From: Gordonia pseudamarae
GTDB taxonomy: Bacteria; Actinomycetota; Actinomycetes; Mycobacteriales; Mycobacteriaceae
Direction: 5' to 3'
DNA length: 64,000 nucleotides
NCBI RefSeq assembly: GCF_025273675.1
Contig: NZ_CP045809.1
Coordinates: forward strand, 4,216,001-4,280,000
Part shown: positions 1 to 8,003 of the stretch, piece by piece
Layout: each line of letters begins with the position of its first letter
How positions within the stretch are numbered: position 1 is the stretch's first letter
Position numbers and translations under genes: made by a program
Notes under the pieces: generated by a model
Told to the model about the DNA's origin: nothing
The model's database searches: none
What the model saw: only the letters and a program-made list of their open reading frames with translations

Positions 1-218
1 TAGACGTGCCGGATACGAAGAAGGTTGTGAAACTGGCGCCGAAGCCGAAAGAGAAGGACACTCCCAAGATCAAGATCCCAAAGATCGACGGACCAGTCGA
101 CAAGGTGAAGATCAAGCCACTGCCCAAGGACATCACCGATCCGAAGCCCGCTCCCGAGCCCACGCCCGCCACGCCGAAGTCACCACTCGATCAACTCCTG
201 GAAGCATTCGGAAGCTGA
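1..218 (+). CDS. C-terminal end of a Lys/Pro-rich protein (partial)
   Basis: The frame is open to the left edge, so this is probably the 3' end of a longer gene. A GTG at position 6 exists, but no ribosome binding site can be seen and the encoded start has no signal peptide. The visible 70 residues are almost entirely Lys, Pro, Asp and Thr, a disordered tail, ending in LLEAFGS. The end resembles that of the secreted protein at 1200-1766 (LDDIFGS), and the DNA at both stops reads TTCGGAAGCTGACG. I therefore infer a further member of the tandem secreted family, truncated by the window. The function is unknown. Confidence 0.5.
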   Translation, partial: DVPDTKKVVKLAPKPKEKDTPKIKIPKIDGPVDKVKIKPLPKDITDPKPAPEPTPATPKSPLDQLLEAFGS

Positions 219-273
219 CGCAAGGGACCGATCAGCCATCAGCGACACGAGGCACACCCGGTTCGTCACATTC

Positions 274-301
274 GGGACTCCGACGACGTCGTCGGAGTCC
301 C
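274..301. terminator. 28-nt perfect palindrome, probable terminator
   Basis: Two 14-nt arms (274-287 and 288-301) are exact reverse complements, beginning GGGACTCCGACGAC. The element lies 55 nt after the stop of the partial gene and before the next start, as expected for an intrinsic terminator. There is no T-run after it, which is common in high-GC actinobacteria. A dimeric operator is the alternative. Confidence 0.6.
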
Positions 302-367
302 GCCTCATCGCCGTGCGACAGCAGATGGCACGATGGTCCTCCGATACCGTTGTCACAGGAGAACCGA

Positions 368-898
368 ATGAGTGTGCGCTTTCATCGTCGTGTGGCGCTG
401 GCCGCGACCGGTCTTGCCGTCGCGTCCACCATCACCGCGGCCCCCGCCGATGCCTGGGTCGGCACGCCGCAACATTCGGGGTCCGGGAGGACTGTCGCGG
501 GCCAGGTGCGTATCACCTACACCAATCCACTCGACGCGAGCATCAAATGCCGGGTCGGGGTCTACCCGGTGGCCAAGCTCAAGATCTTGCGGCAGTCGGC
601 GTACTTCAGCAATCTCGCCGAGCAGCAGCTCGTGAACAAGAAGAAGTCCGCAGCGCAGACATCGCTGACCCACGCGGCGGCCGCCCTCCGGTCAGCCGGC
701 CTGCCCCTGTACGAATCGCGTACCACCACAAGCGTGTCACCCGGTACCCGGAAAATCATTTTCATTCGGCCGAGCGGAAAACCGGCCCGTCACTATTCGG
801 CGCTCACCGACTGCCGCTACGCGAACCCCGCAACCGAAGGCCCCGTGGCGTTCCAGGGTGATACCACCGCGTTCCACGTGTGGCCGGTCGACGTCTGA
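368..898 (+). CDS. Secreted protein, tandem family member A
   Basis: The protein has 176 residues. The start is the ATG at 368, which has CAGGAG just upstream; a longer frame from a TTG at 350 has no such site. Residues 1-29 form a Sec signal peptide (Arg-rich n-region, hydrophobic core, ADA cleavage site before Trp30). The mature part opens with AW..TPQHSGSG, then VRITYTNP and a Cys at 61; a second Cys lies at 149. The Trp start, the TNP motif and two Cys about 88 residues apart recur in the next two genes, so a disulphide-linked extracellular domain is inferred. I recognise no known domain. Confidence 0.8.
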   Translation: MSVRFHRRVALAATGLAVASTITAAPADAWVGTPQHSGSGRTVAGQVRITYTNPLDASIKCRVGVYPVAKLKILRQSAYFSNLAEQQLVNKKKSAAQTSLTHAAAALRSAGLPLYESRTTTSVSPGTRKIIFIRPSGKPARHYSALTDCRYANPATEGPVAFQGDTTAFHVWPVDV

Positions 899-1199
899 CC
901 TCAGATCGACCCGGAAGTCGCGGCCAGGGTAATGATGCCTCCTGACTGGCCACCGAAGTGGCGGCTACTGCCGGAGTCGACAGCCGGGGACGCTACGGTC
1001 GGGTGCGTGACTGCTGTCGGCCGGCTCGCCGTCGAGGTCGAGATGGGCGCAGAATCATCCGCCACCACCCCACACGTGGATCCATTCATACCCTCGCCAG
1101 TGCGAGTAGACGATTCGAGTAGTCGACTACTCGTGGCAAGTGCCCAGGGGCTTGCGAAGATCGGTCGGGTACCGGCCAACATCGCACAGGAGGTTCTCC
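899..1199. other. Intergenic region between secreted paralogues A and B
   Basis: This 301-nt stretch has no convincing gene; frames on both strands are short and lack start signals. Its one clear feature is the palindrome at 1116-1133, listed separately. The last bases, CACAGGAGGTTCTCC, hold a strong ribosome binding site for the next gene. Confidence 0.7.
1116..1133. promoter_or_regulatory. 18-bp perfect palindrome, probable operator (copy 1)
   Basis: CGAGTAGTCGACTACTCG is fully self-complementary and lies 67 nt before the start of secreted protein B. A near-identical copy occurs at 3613-3630 before another secreted-protein gene. The similarity extends 10 nt downstream in both (TGGCAAGTGC here), which argues for a shared regulator site rather than a chance hairpin. 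Confidence 0.65.
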
Positions 1200-1766
1200 A
1201 TGCCCGCACCGAAAGCTCTTCCGGTCCGCCACCGACTCACGATCGCGATGGCGGCGGCCGCCGCGGCCGCGAGCATTGCCGGGATAGGGTCGGCGACCGC
1301 GTGGATCGACGCCCCCGGTCACGCCGGGTCCGGTGTCATCGACGAGGGAAAGGTGGTGGTGACCTTCAAAAACCCTACCGCCGAAAAGGTGACGTGTTTC
1401 GAGACAATTTATACCGCCAATAAGCTCGGCAAGCTCAGCGAGGCAGCGAAACTGTACAACACTTCATTCAAGCAGCGGGCCGCCGGAAATCCCACCCAAG
1501 CGGATGAAACCGCTGCCAAAGCAGACGCAATAATGGCATCCGCCGGGACTCCCCTGAAAAAACAATCTGGGTGGCACACGCTCAATGCTCTGCAATCGGA
1601 ATCAACGACCTGGGTACCGCCACAGCCGGCCCTCAGCGAATATGCCGGCTATGTGGAATGCTCATCCGCCGACGGAAGCGGCCTGGAGCGTGATCATTCA
1701 GCATTCGCGATCAAGCCCAAGTCGGCGAACGGATCGGGGAGTCTCGACGACATCTTCGGAAGCTGA
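1200..1766 (+). CDS. Secreted protein, tandem family member B
   Basis: The protein has 188 residues from the ATG at 1200, preceded by AGGAGG at ideal spacing; the same frame is open upstream but without a start signal. Residues 1-34 are a signal peptide with an Ala-rich core and an ATA cleavage site before Trp35. The mature protein opens AWIDAPGHAGSG, has VTFKNP at about 54-59, and Cys at 66 and 154, the same 88-residue spacing as in A. The C-terminus (SGSLDDIFGS) resembles the end of the gene cut at the window start. It has its own palindromic upstream element. The function is unknown; an extracellular or cell-envelope role is inferred. Confidence 0.82.
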   Translation: MPAPKALPVRHRLTIAMAAAAAAASIAGIGSATAWIDAPGHAGSGVIDEGKVVVTFKNPTAEKVTCFETIYTANKLGKLSEAAKLYNTSFKQRAAGNPTQADETAAKADAIMASAGTPLKKQSGWHTLNALQSESTTWVPPQPALSEYAGYVECSSADGSGLERDHSAFAIKPKSANGSGSLDDIFGS

Positions 1767-1830
1767 CGTCACTCGTCCAAGAAACAGGGTGTCAACCCGT
1801 TTCCAACGACAGACACCAGAAAGGCAGCCG

Positions 1831-2400
1831 ATGCGCACCTTCATCACGCGCCTTTTAATAATCATGAGCGCGTACATCGTCGCGGTAGTGCCGACATTCG
1901 CAACCGCGGGCCTCGCCAATGCGTGGGAGACAAGACCCGGACATGCCGCAACCGCAGGCGAGGCGGTCTTGGTCAACCAGGTCCGAATCACTTTCACAAA
2001 TCCATTCAACAAGTCGATCTCGTGCAAATACTGGCTTTACCCGGCAAGTGCGTTGCCACTACTCGTAAAGGCTTCGGACTATGCGGAGGCCGCCCAAGAA
2101 GTGCAGGACCATGACCCTGAATTGGCGGGCCGACTACTCAGAAATTACCTGGATTCCTGGAACGCGGCCGGAGAATTCCTCAACCGAGGTGGACTAACCG
2201 TCGGGAGCCATAAACGGGCGAGCGCGATGCTACAACCTCGTCGCGTCGATATGGCACGAAAGTACTCGGCCCTCACGGAGTGCATCACGATCTCATCGTA
2301 TTTATCGTCCGAGACCGACACGACAGCGTTTGAAGTAACCGTATCCAAGTGGAGGCCCAAGATGACAGCTCGGTGTGTCAAAGCAGGATGTGGAGGGTGA
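1831..2400 (+). CDS. Secreted protein, tandem family member C
   Basis: The protein has 189 residues from the ATG at 1831, preceded by AGAAAGGCAG. Residues 1-31 are a signal peptide with an ANA site before Trp32. The mature protein opens AWETRPGHA, has VRITFTNP at 51-58, and Cys at 65 and 151 (86 residues apart, against 88 in A and B). The motif YSAL.(D/E)C around the second Cys is shared with A. A further Cys pair (ARCVKAGCGG) sits at the C-terminus and is absent from the paralogues. AT content is locally higher than in the neighbours, consistent with an accessory region. It is convergent with ldh, 9 nt away. Confidence 0.8.
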   Translation: MRTFITRLLIIMSAYIVAVVPTFATAGLANAWETRPGHAATAGEAVLVNQVRITFTNPFNKSISCKYWLYPASALPLLVKASDYAEAAQEVQDHDPELAGRLLRNYLDSWNAAGEFLNRGGLTVGSHKRASAMLQPRRVDMARKYSALTECITISSYLSSETDTTAFEVTVSKWRPKMTARCVKAGCGG

Positions 2401-2409
2401 TTCTTTCAC

Positions 2410-3363
2410 TTATAGCCCGAATCTGGCCTGCATATCCCGCAACGTCTGCGCCGACCGCATCAACCCGGCGCGTTCACCGTCGGAGAGCTTGACCTCGAGC
2501 CGACGGCCGCACCCGCAGCGGCCGACGATCGACGGCAGCGACAGACACACATCGTCGAGGCCGGCGAAACCGTCGGCGAGGGTGGAGACCGGCAGGATAC
2601 GGTGCTCGTCCTTGAGGATCGCCTCGACGATGCGGGTGGCGGCCAAACCGATCGCGTAATTGGTGGCGCCTTTGCCTTCGATGATCCGGTAGGCGGCGTG
2701 CACCACCTCGTCGTGGATGGTTCGGCGCGCCGCCTCATCGAGTGGCTCGTAGCCGGGCAGCGCCTCCCATTCGAGCAGCGGCACCGCCCCGATCGTCGCC
2801 GATGTCCACAACGGGATCTCACTGTCGCCGTGCTCGCCGGCTATATAGGCGTGCACGTTCTGCGGCGCCACCCCCGTGTATCGGGACAGCAAGAACCGCA
2901 GCCGCGACGAATCGAGTACCGTACCTGAGCCGAACAACTGACTATGCGGCAGGCCGCTGAACTTCAACGCCGCGTAGGTGACGATATCAACCGGGTTGGT
3001 GACCATCACGTAGATGGCGTCCGGGGCCACCTCCAACAGTCCGGGCAGGATGTTCCGGGTCAATCTGATTGTGGCATCGGCCAGTTCGAGTCGCGACTGG
3101 CCCGGCTTCTGTTTGGCGCCCGCGGTGAACACAACCACATCGGCACCGGCGCAGACAGCCACGTCATCGCCGCCGATGATGTCGGCACGCGGAACGAACT
3201 CCAGTCCGTGCGACAGGTCAAGCACCTCGGCATCGACCTTCGCCTTGTTGATATCGAGCAGGGCCACCGTGCGGGCCACGCCGCGGATCAGCGACGAATA
3301 CGCTACCGCAGTACCGACCGCACCCGCCCCGACGATCGCCAGTTTCGTTTGCCGAGCTTCCAT
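2410..3363 (-). CDS. ldh: L-lactate dehydrogenase
   Basis: Interconverts pyruvate and L-lactate with NADH in the cytoplasm. The protein has 317 residues from the ATG at 3363, which follows GGAGGGG; an 18-codon upstream extension lacks a binding site. The NAD-binding GAGAVG is at 12-17, the mobile loop AGAKQKPGQSR at 81-91 has the Gln that distinguishes lactate from malate dehydrogenases, TNPVD is at 122-126, and the catalytic His is at 178 in EHGDSE. Length is normal for the family. It stands alone, convergent with the secreted-protein cluster. Confidence 0.95.
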   Translation of the reverse strand: MEARQTKLAIVGAGAVGTAVAYSSLIRGVARTVALLDINKAKVDAEVLDLSHGLEFVPRADIIGGDDVAVCAGADVVVFTAGAKQKPGQSRLELADATIRLTRNILPGLLEVAPDAIYVMVTNPVDIVTYAALKFSGLPHSQLFGSGTVLDSSRLRFLLSRYTGVAPQNVHAYIAGEHGDSEIPLWTSATIGAVPLLEWEALPGYEPLDEAARRTIHDEVVHAAYRIIEGKGATNYAIGLAATRIVEAILKDEHRILPVSTLADGFAGLDDVCLSLPSIVGRCGCGRRLEVKLSDGERAGLMRSAQTLRDMQARFGL

Positions 3364-3550
3364 CAGATGATCCCCTCCACCGTCCGAACTCCGTGCTCCC
3401 ATTGTTACCCGCCCCACCCGGTCCCGCTATGCGCAGCCGCCGGTATGCCGGCACACCCTCGGCAAGAGAACCTCCTTACCACAACCCGGCCAACGCCCAG
3501 CCACTTCGCCGTAGAGGGTGGAAACTGCTCGAACGTCGCCGGTCGACTCG

Positions 3551-3582
3551 GCGGATGGGCGGATGGGCGGATGGGCGGATCG
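3551..3582. repeat. 4 x 8-bp tandem repeat
   Basis: GCGGATGG is repeated three times, followed by GCGGATCG. It lies in the region between ldh and the secreted gene at 3714. Such short units are prone to slippage; no function is evident. Confidence 0.8.
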
Positions 3583-3612
3583 TTCACGCCATCACGGGCT
3601 GCGCATCCGAGA

Positions 3613-3630
3613 CTCGAGTAGTCCACTACT
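3613..3630. promoter_or_regulatory. Palindrome, probable operator (copy 2)
   Basis: CGAGTAGTCCACTACTCG differs from the 1116-1133 element by one central base. Including the following 10 nt, the two sites match at 25 of 28 positions. It lies 83 nt before the start at 3714. The same regulator probably controls both genes. Confidence 0.65.
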
Positions 3631-3713
3631 CGTGTCAGGTGCACGGGTTCCCGCAAGGATGGGCAGTGGATGTCGATCAGCAGGTTCAATCCTGCGGGGA
3701 GGAAGATGCACAG

Positions 3714-4193
3714 ATGACCCACCGATTACGCATGCCGAGCTTCGCCGGTACCGCGCTGATTCTGATCGCCGCTGCGGGCGTCGATGCGGCTCCGGACGCC
3801 AAGGCCGAGCCGCAACGGTTTCCGACACTGCCCGGCCATGTCCGGATCACACCCACACCGGCGGGCGGGCAATCGAACATCGACAAGATGGCAGCGCTGC
3901 GCCTGCGACTGCATGAGGAGTACCGGTATGTTCAACAGGGTAACTGGGACATCATGTGGGACTTCTACACGCGGCGCTGCCAAGAACGTCGAACCCGCGC
4001 CGACATCGCAGAATCGTACCGGATCAAGTATGGGCCGAAATCCGGTCGGGACTTCTCCGGCCCTGAACGGTACCGCATCACCATCGAAAACGACACAACA
4101 GCAACGGTGCTCAACATTGCCTACGACGGCACTCCGACCACACCGAACACCTGGTTGTACGAGGACTGGCAATGGCGGGCCGATCGGTGCTGA
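3714..4193 (+). CDS. Secreted protein of unknown function
   Basis: The protein has 159 residues from the ATG at 3714, with GGGGAGGAAG upstream. Residues 1-31 look like a signal peptide (MTHRLRMPSF, then a hydrophobic core, AKA near the cleavage point). After PTLPGHVRIT the mature part contains a helix rich in aromatic and charged residues (EEYRYVQQGNWDIMWDFY) and Cys in RRCQ and at the very C-terminus (DRC). The overall pattern (helix, then YRI.IENDTTATV strands) is reminiscent of small NTF2-like secreted actinobacterial proteins, but I cannot assign a family. It shares the upstream palindrome with secreted protein B. Confidence 0.75.
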   Translation: MTHRLRMPSFAGTALILIAAAGVDAAPDAKAEPQRFPTLPGHVRITPTPAGGQSNIDKMAALRLRLHEEYRYVQQGNWDIMWDFYTRRCQERRTRADIAESYRIKYGPKSGRDFSGPERYRITIENDTTATVLNIAYDGTPTTPNTWLYEDWQWRADRC

Positions 4194-4330
4194 CCCTGGG
4201 CAATTCGCCCCGGGCCGGGTGGGCGAGCACCACTCACGACACCGGTCATCGTAGTGCAGTCGAGAGAGCCGTCCGTTCGCCACGCGTACAACTGTTGCCG
4301 GACCGTTGCCGGCAGCCCTGCACACAAAGA

Positions 4331-4364
4331 TGAATCGACCCCCTCTTGTGAGGGGGTCGATTCA
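4331..4364 (-). terminator. Intrinsic terminator of the rplK-rplA operon
   Basis: A perfect 15-bp stem (4331-4345 with 4350-4364) closes on a TTGT loop. Read on the minus strand it is followed by TCTTTGTGTG, a U-rich tail, and it lies 30 nt after the rplA stop. This is the best terminator in the window. Confidence 0.88.
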
Positions 4365-4393
4365 TGTTCTCGCCGATGGCTACACCGGAGCGA

Positions 4394-5110
4394 TCAGGCG
4401 TCTGCCTCGCTGGTGAAATTACGCGAGACGGCCGGGTCGACGGGGATACCGGGACCGGTGGTAGTGGTGATGGTGACCTTCTTCAGGTACCGGCCCTTGG
4501 CCGCCGACGGCTTGGCCCGCAGGATCTCGTCGTAGGCGGCGCCGTAGTTCTCGGCCAGCTTGGCCGGATCGAACGAGGCCTTGCCGATGACGAAGTGCAG
4601 GTTGGCGGCCTTGTCGACGCGGAAGTTGATCTTGCCGCCCTTGATGTCATTGATGGCCTTGGTCACGTCGACGGTGACGGTGCCGGTCTTCGGGTTGGGC
4701 ATCAGACCACGCGGGCCCAGGACACGCGCGATGCGGCCGACCTTGGCCATCTGGTCCGGGGTGGCGATGGCGGCGTCGAAGTCCAGCCAGCCACCCTGGA
4801 TCTTCTCGATGAGATCCTCGGCGCCCACCTCGTCGGCACCGGCGGCGAGGGCCTCGGCGGCCTTGTCACCGGCGGCGAACACGATCACGCGGGCGGTCTT
4901 ACCCGTTCCGTGCGGCAGATTGACGGTGCCTCGAACCATCTGGTCTGCCTTGCGGGGGTCGACACCGAGGCGGATGGCCACCTCGACGGTCGCGTCGGTG
5001 TTCTTGGACGAGGTGTCCTTGGCGAGCTTCACAGCCTCCAGCGGGCTGTACAGCTTGGACTTGTCGACCTTGGCCGACGATTCGGCGTAGGCCTTGCTCT
5101 TCTTGCTCAT
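4394..5110 (-). CDS. rplA: 50S ribosomal protein L1
   Basis: Builds the L1 stalk of the large ribosomal subunit and binds 23S rRNA near the E site. The protein has 238 residues, typical length. The family signature region is clear: [21 protein letters not shown] followed by the [20 protein letters not shown] segment. The ATG at 5110 is preceded by GGAGAAAG. It follows rplK by 127 nt in the usual secE-nusG-rplK-rplA order and is closed by a strong terminator. In other bacteria L1 represses its own operon by binding the mRNA. Confidence 0.98.
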   Translation of the reverse strand: MSKKSKAYAESSAKVDKSKLYSPLEAVKLAKDTSSKNTDATVEVAIRLGVDPRKADQMVRGTVNLPHGTGKTARVIVFAAGDKAAEALAAGADEVGAEDLIEKIQGGWLDFDAAIATPDQMAKVGRIARVLGPRGLMPNPKTGTVTVDVTKAINDIKGGKINFRVDKAANLHFVIGKASFDPAKLAENYGAAYDEILRAKPSAAKGRYLKKVTITTTTGPGIPVDPAVSRNFTSEADA

Positions 5111-5237
5111 TGCTCTGTTCTTTCTCCGCTAGTACGACGCGGGTGTGTGGTGCGGACCGAGCCGGCCCTCCCACGAGTCACTACGAATGGGGGTGGTGGT
5201 GGTGCTTAACCCTCGAGAGGGATGCGAGATCGCAAGC

Positions 5238-5669
5238 TCACTCGACCGTGATGCCCATGGAGCGGGCGGTGCCGGCGATGATCTTCGCCGCCTGGTCGAT
5301 GTCGTTGGCGTTGAGGTCTTCCTGCTTGGTCTTGGCGATCTCGCGGACCTGATCGAGGGTGACCTTGCCGACCTTCTTGGTGTGCGGCTCGCCCGAGCCC
5401 TTCTGCAGACCGGCTGCCTTGAGCAGCAGCTTCGCGGCGGGCGGAGTCTTCAGCTTGAAGTCGAACGAGCGATCTTCGTACACGAAGATCTCGACCGGGA
5501 TGACGTTGCCACGCTGCGACTCGGTCGCGGCGTTGTACGCCTTGCAGAACTCCATGATGTTGACGCCGTGCTGACCCAGTGCGGGGCCGACGGGCGGTGC
5601 CGGGTTGGCAGCGCCTGCCTGGATCTGGAGCTTGATGATCCCGGCAAGCTTCTTCTTCTTGGGAGGCAT
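5238..5669 (-). CDS. rplK: 50S ribosomal protein L11
   Basis: Binds 23S rRNA at the GTPase-associated centre. The protein has 143 residues and shows the typical N-terminal domain ([25 protein letters not shown]) and C-terminal rRNA-binding domain, ending in ARSMGITVE. The ATG at 5669 has AAGGAA upstream. The Pro-rich loop that thiopeptide antibiotics contact is intact. It lies between nusG and rplA. Confidence 0.98.
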   Translation of the reverse strand: MPPKKKKLAGIIKLQIQAGAANPAPPVGPALGQHGVNIMEFCKAYNAATESQRGNVIPVEIFVYEDRSFDFKLKTPPAAKLLLKAAGLQKGSGEPHTKKVGKVTLDQVREIAKTKQEDLNANDIDQAAKIIAGTARSMGITVE

Positions 5670-5753
5670 TCTTGTTCCTTGTTCGTACCTTGCGAATCCA
5701 CGTCCGCTGGAGGCGTGGAAGTCTGTGACCGCTCCGCAACGGGAGCGCGTGCG

Positions 5754-6599
5754 TCAGATCTTTTCGACCTGGTTGAAGTTCAGTTCGACCGGGGTCTCGC
5801 GACCGAAGATCGACACCAGAACCTTGACCTTGCGCTGCTCGGCGTTGACCTCGCTGATGGAGGCGGGCAGCGTCGCGAACGGACCGTCCATGACGGTGAC
5901 CGACTCGCCGACCTCGAAGTCGACCTCGATGACCGCGGTGGCCGCGGCGGCGGCCGCCTCGACGGTCTCGGCGGCGGCCCTGGTGGCCGACTGCTTCTTG
6001 GCCGCGGCGGGCGGCGCGAGGAACTTGAGCACCTCATCGATCGACAGCGGCGACGGTCGGGAGGTCAGACCGACGAACCCGGTGACGCCCGGTGTGTTGC
6101 GGACCGCGCCCCACGACTCGTCGTTGAGCTCCATGCGCACCAGGATGTATCCGGGCAGCACCTTACGGTTGACCTTCTTGGTCTGGCCGTTCTTGATCTC
6201 GGTGACCTCTTCGGTGGGCACCTCGACCTGGAAGATGTAATCGCCGACGTCAAGGTTCTGCACGCGGGTCTCGAGGTTGGTCTTCACCTTGTTCTCGTAA
6301 CCGGCGTAGCTGTGGATGACGTACCAGTCGCCGGGGGCGCGGCGCAGTTGCTTGCGCAGCTCCTCGACCGGATCGACCTCGGCGGGCTCCTCCACGGGCG
6401 CTTCACCGGCGGGCACTTCGGTGGCCGCCGCCTCGTCGTCCGAAGCCTCGTCGGACGGTACCTCATCGGCTGCGGAGTCGTCGGTCACGTCGGAATCGAT
6501 CTCATCGGTTTCGGCAACGTCGACGTCAGCAGCGTCCACCGCATCGGCGTCCGCGGTCAGCACCTCGGTCGCTTCGATCTCGTTCTCGGGGGTGCTCAC
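5754..6599 (-). CDS. nusG: Transcription termination/antitermination factor NusG
   Basis: Binds RNA polymerase and couples it to Rho or the ribosome. The protein has 281 residues, longer than typical NusG. Residues 1-90 are an acidic Asp/Glu/Ala extension; the NGN domain follows ([19 protein letters not shown]... [12 protein letters not shown]), then an Ala-rich linker of about 30 residues, then a KOW domain ([21 protein letters not shown]). The linker and acidic extension are lineage additions; the core motifs are intact. It follows secE with a small hairpin between them. Confidence 0.95.
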   Translation of the reverse strand: MSTPENEIEATEVLTADADAVDAADVDVAETDEIDSDVTDDSAADEVPSDEASDDEAAATEVPAGEAPVEEPAEVDPVEELRKQLRRAPGDWYVIHSYAGYENKVKTNLETRVQNLDVGDYIFQVEVPTEEVTEIKNGQTKKVNRKVLPGYILVRMELNDESWGAVRNTPGVTGFVGLTSRPSPLSIDEVLKFLAPPAAAKKQSATRAAAETVEAAAAAATAVIEVDFEVGESVTVMDGPFATLPASISEVNAEQRKVKVLVSIFGRETPVELNFNQVEKI

Positions 6600-6659
6600 T
6601 GCAGCCCACGCTCCTCTTTCACTTGCTGGTCGTCAGCAGCGGCGCTGCCGGCCCGGTCT

Positions 6660-6682
6660 CATCGGATGCGGCACATCCGATG
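6660..6682. terminator. Hairpin in the secE-nusG spacer
   Basis: CATCGGATG (6660-6668) and CATCCGATG (6674-6682) form a 9-bp stem with a 5-nt loop in the 113-nt spacer. There is no T-run, so partial attenuation or an RNA processing/stability role is as likely as termination. Confidence 0.4.
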
Positions 6683-6712
6683 CGGTGTTGTCCGGCGTGA
6701 ACGGCCCGGCGA

Positions 6713-7129
6713 TCAGCCGAACAGCCAGAGGACGCCCTTGCCGAAGGCGAGGTCGATACCGGCGATGAAGGCTGTCATGAGCACCACGAACACCAGCACG
6801 ACGATCGTGTAGGTGATCATCTCCCGGCGCGTCGGCCAGATGACCTTCTTCAGTTCGGTGACGACCTCTTTGAGGAACGTCCAGATACGGACAAACGGAT
6901 TGGCACTCTTCGACGCCGTGGTGTCCTTCGCGCGTTCGGCAACGGCCACCGATGAACCGACGTCTGCCGCGACTCCGGAACCCTGACGGCGTCCCCGCGC
7001 CGAACGCTTGCCCTGGGGGCGAAGGTCCGCGTCGTCGTCGGACGAGAGATCTACCTCAAGGTCGTCGGCCACCGAGTCGGTGACTTCGGGGGCACCTTTG
7101 GCCCGGGCAGCGCGGTCTCGCTTGCTCAC
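6713..7129 (-). CDS. secE: Preprotein translocase subunit SecE
   Basis: Membrane subunit of the SecYEG channel. The protein has 138 residues from the GTG at 7129 (SKRDRAARAKG), preceded by GAGAGGAA; the frame extends further upstream only into the tRNA-Trp gene. A charged cytoplasmic region of about 75 residues precedes the amphipathic helix (FLKEVVTELKKVIWPTRREM) and one transmembrane segment ending in LWLFG. The single-TM form is usual outside the enterobacteria. It lies directly after tRNA-Trp and before nusG. Confidence 0.95.
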   Translation of the reverse strand: MSKRDRAARAKGAPEVTDSVADDLEVDLSSDDDADLRPQGKRSARGRRQGSGVAADVGSSVAVAERAKDTTASKSANPFVRIWTFLKEVVTELKKVIWPTRREMITYTIVVLVFVVLMTAFIAGIDLAFGKGVLWLFG

Positions 7130-7189
7130 CTTCGCGGTTCCTCTCGTCAACGTGTGCCCTGACTGGTCTACCTGAGTATCAGTCCAGGG

Positions 7190-7262
<73 letters not shown>

Positions 7263-7459
7263 TTGCGGCCACCGTGGCGGCCACAGTCGATTGTGCCTGA
7301 CGGCTTCTGTAGTACCCAGACTCTCCGAAACGACGCCCGAAGACAAACCGCGTCCTACAGAATCAACGCGCCACCCTCAGGGCAGCGCGCAAGTCAATTC
7401 AATCGACAGTTCAGTGTAGATCACGAACACCCGGGAACCCAAAACGGCCCCCGGACTCG

Positions 7460-7501
7460 GGTGTGCCCGGCCACGATACGACGATCCCGGCCGGGCACAC
7501 C
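7460..7501 (-). terminator. Terminator after the DUF4189 gene
   Basis: A perfect 13-bp stem (GGTGTGCCCGGCC at 7460-7472 with its complement at 7489-7501) has a 16-nt loop and lies 7 nt after the stop at 7508. No strong T-run follows on the minus strand. Confidence 0.6.
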
Positions 7502-7507
7502 GGATGG

Positions 7508-7897
7508 TTATCGGGCCGGACGAGTGGTGCACGCCCAGGTCGCCACGTAGCCGCGCCGGGGCAGCTGCTTGAGCGCGCGGCCACGGGCCCCGCGTGCGGT
7601 CTGGTAGCCCCACGACCTGCCCACATGCGAGAGATTGTGGGTGTAGGCGACGGCCCCGCACGAGTTGTAGAAGCTGAAGTATCCACAGTGCCGACCGCAC
7701 CTGCGGACGACGGCGTTGACGGCGGCCTGGCTCGAGCCGCGGTCGATCACCGCTGCTGTGCGCCCGTCCCAGTCCCAGGCGATGGCGCCCCAATTGTATG
7801 TATAGGCATCGGCCTGCGGTGTCGGCGACGCCAGGCTCCCCCCGGCCACAACCCCCAGTGCGATACCAGCCGTAGCTATCATGCGACGAATTTTCAC
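7508..7897 (-). CDS. Secreted DUF4189 domain protein
   Basis: The protein has 129 residues. Residues 1-31 are a signal peptide with an ADA site before Tyr32. The mature part matches the DUF4189 pattern: WGAIAWDW near the start, then A...V..CG..CGYFSFYNSCGAVAYT, with paired Cys, and a C-terminal A...L......A.WAC. These small extracellular proteins are widespread in actinobacteria and have no settled function. The start is a GTG at 7897; an ATG five codons in is an alternative, and neither has a clear ribosome binding site. In M. tuberculosis hadC occupies this interval; here it does not. Confidence 0.82.
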   Translation of the reverse strand: MKIRRMIATAGIALGVVAGGSLASPTPQADAYTYNWGAIAWDWDGRTAAVIDRGSSQAAVNAVVRRCGRHCGYFSFYNSCGAVAYTHNLSHVGRSWGYQTARGARGRALKQLPRRGYVATWACTTRPAR

Positions 7898-8003
7898 AGG
7901 AGAGAATCTATCAATTCTCAGCGAGCTCTCACCAACCTCACGAGTGAGTTCGACTGTTCATCCGTCACCGAGTCGGGTGACACGCGACAGCCCCGAACGG
8001 GCG

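Larger units (their letters stand above)
3364..3713. other. Intergenic region between ldh and a secreted-protein gene
   Basis: This 350-nt divergent region must hold both promoters. It contains four 8-bp tandem units at 3551-3582 and the second copy of the palindromic element at 3613-3630. No gene on either strand is convincing. GGGGAGGAAG at about 3696-3705 serves the next gene. Confidence 0.65.

Noticed and set aside
5145..6812. 555-codon open frame on the plus strand
   Set aside because: It runs antisense through rplK and nusG, has low-complexity Asp/Gly/Leu composition and no start signal; a by-product of high-GC codon use.
7263..7507. Search for hadC between tRNA-Trp and the DUF4189 gene
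   Set aside because: No hot-dog domain frame is present; the interval holds only a terminator hairpin.
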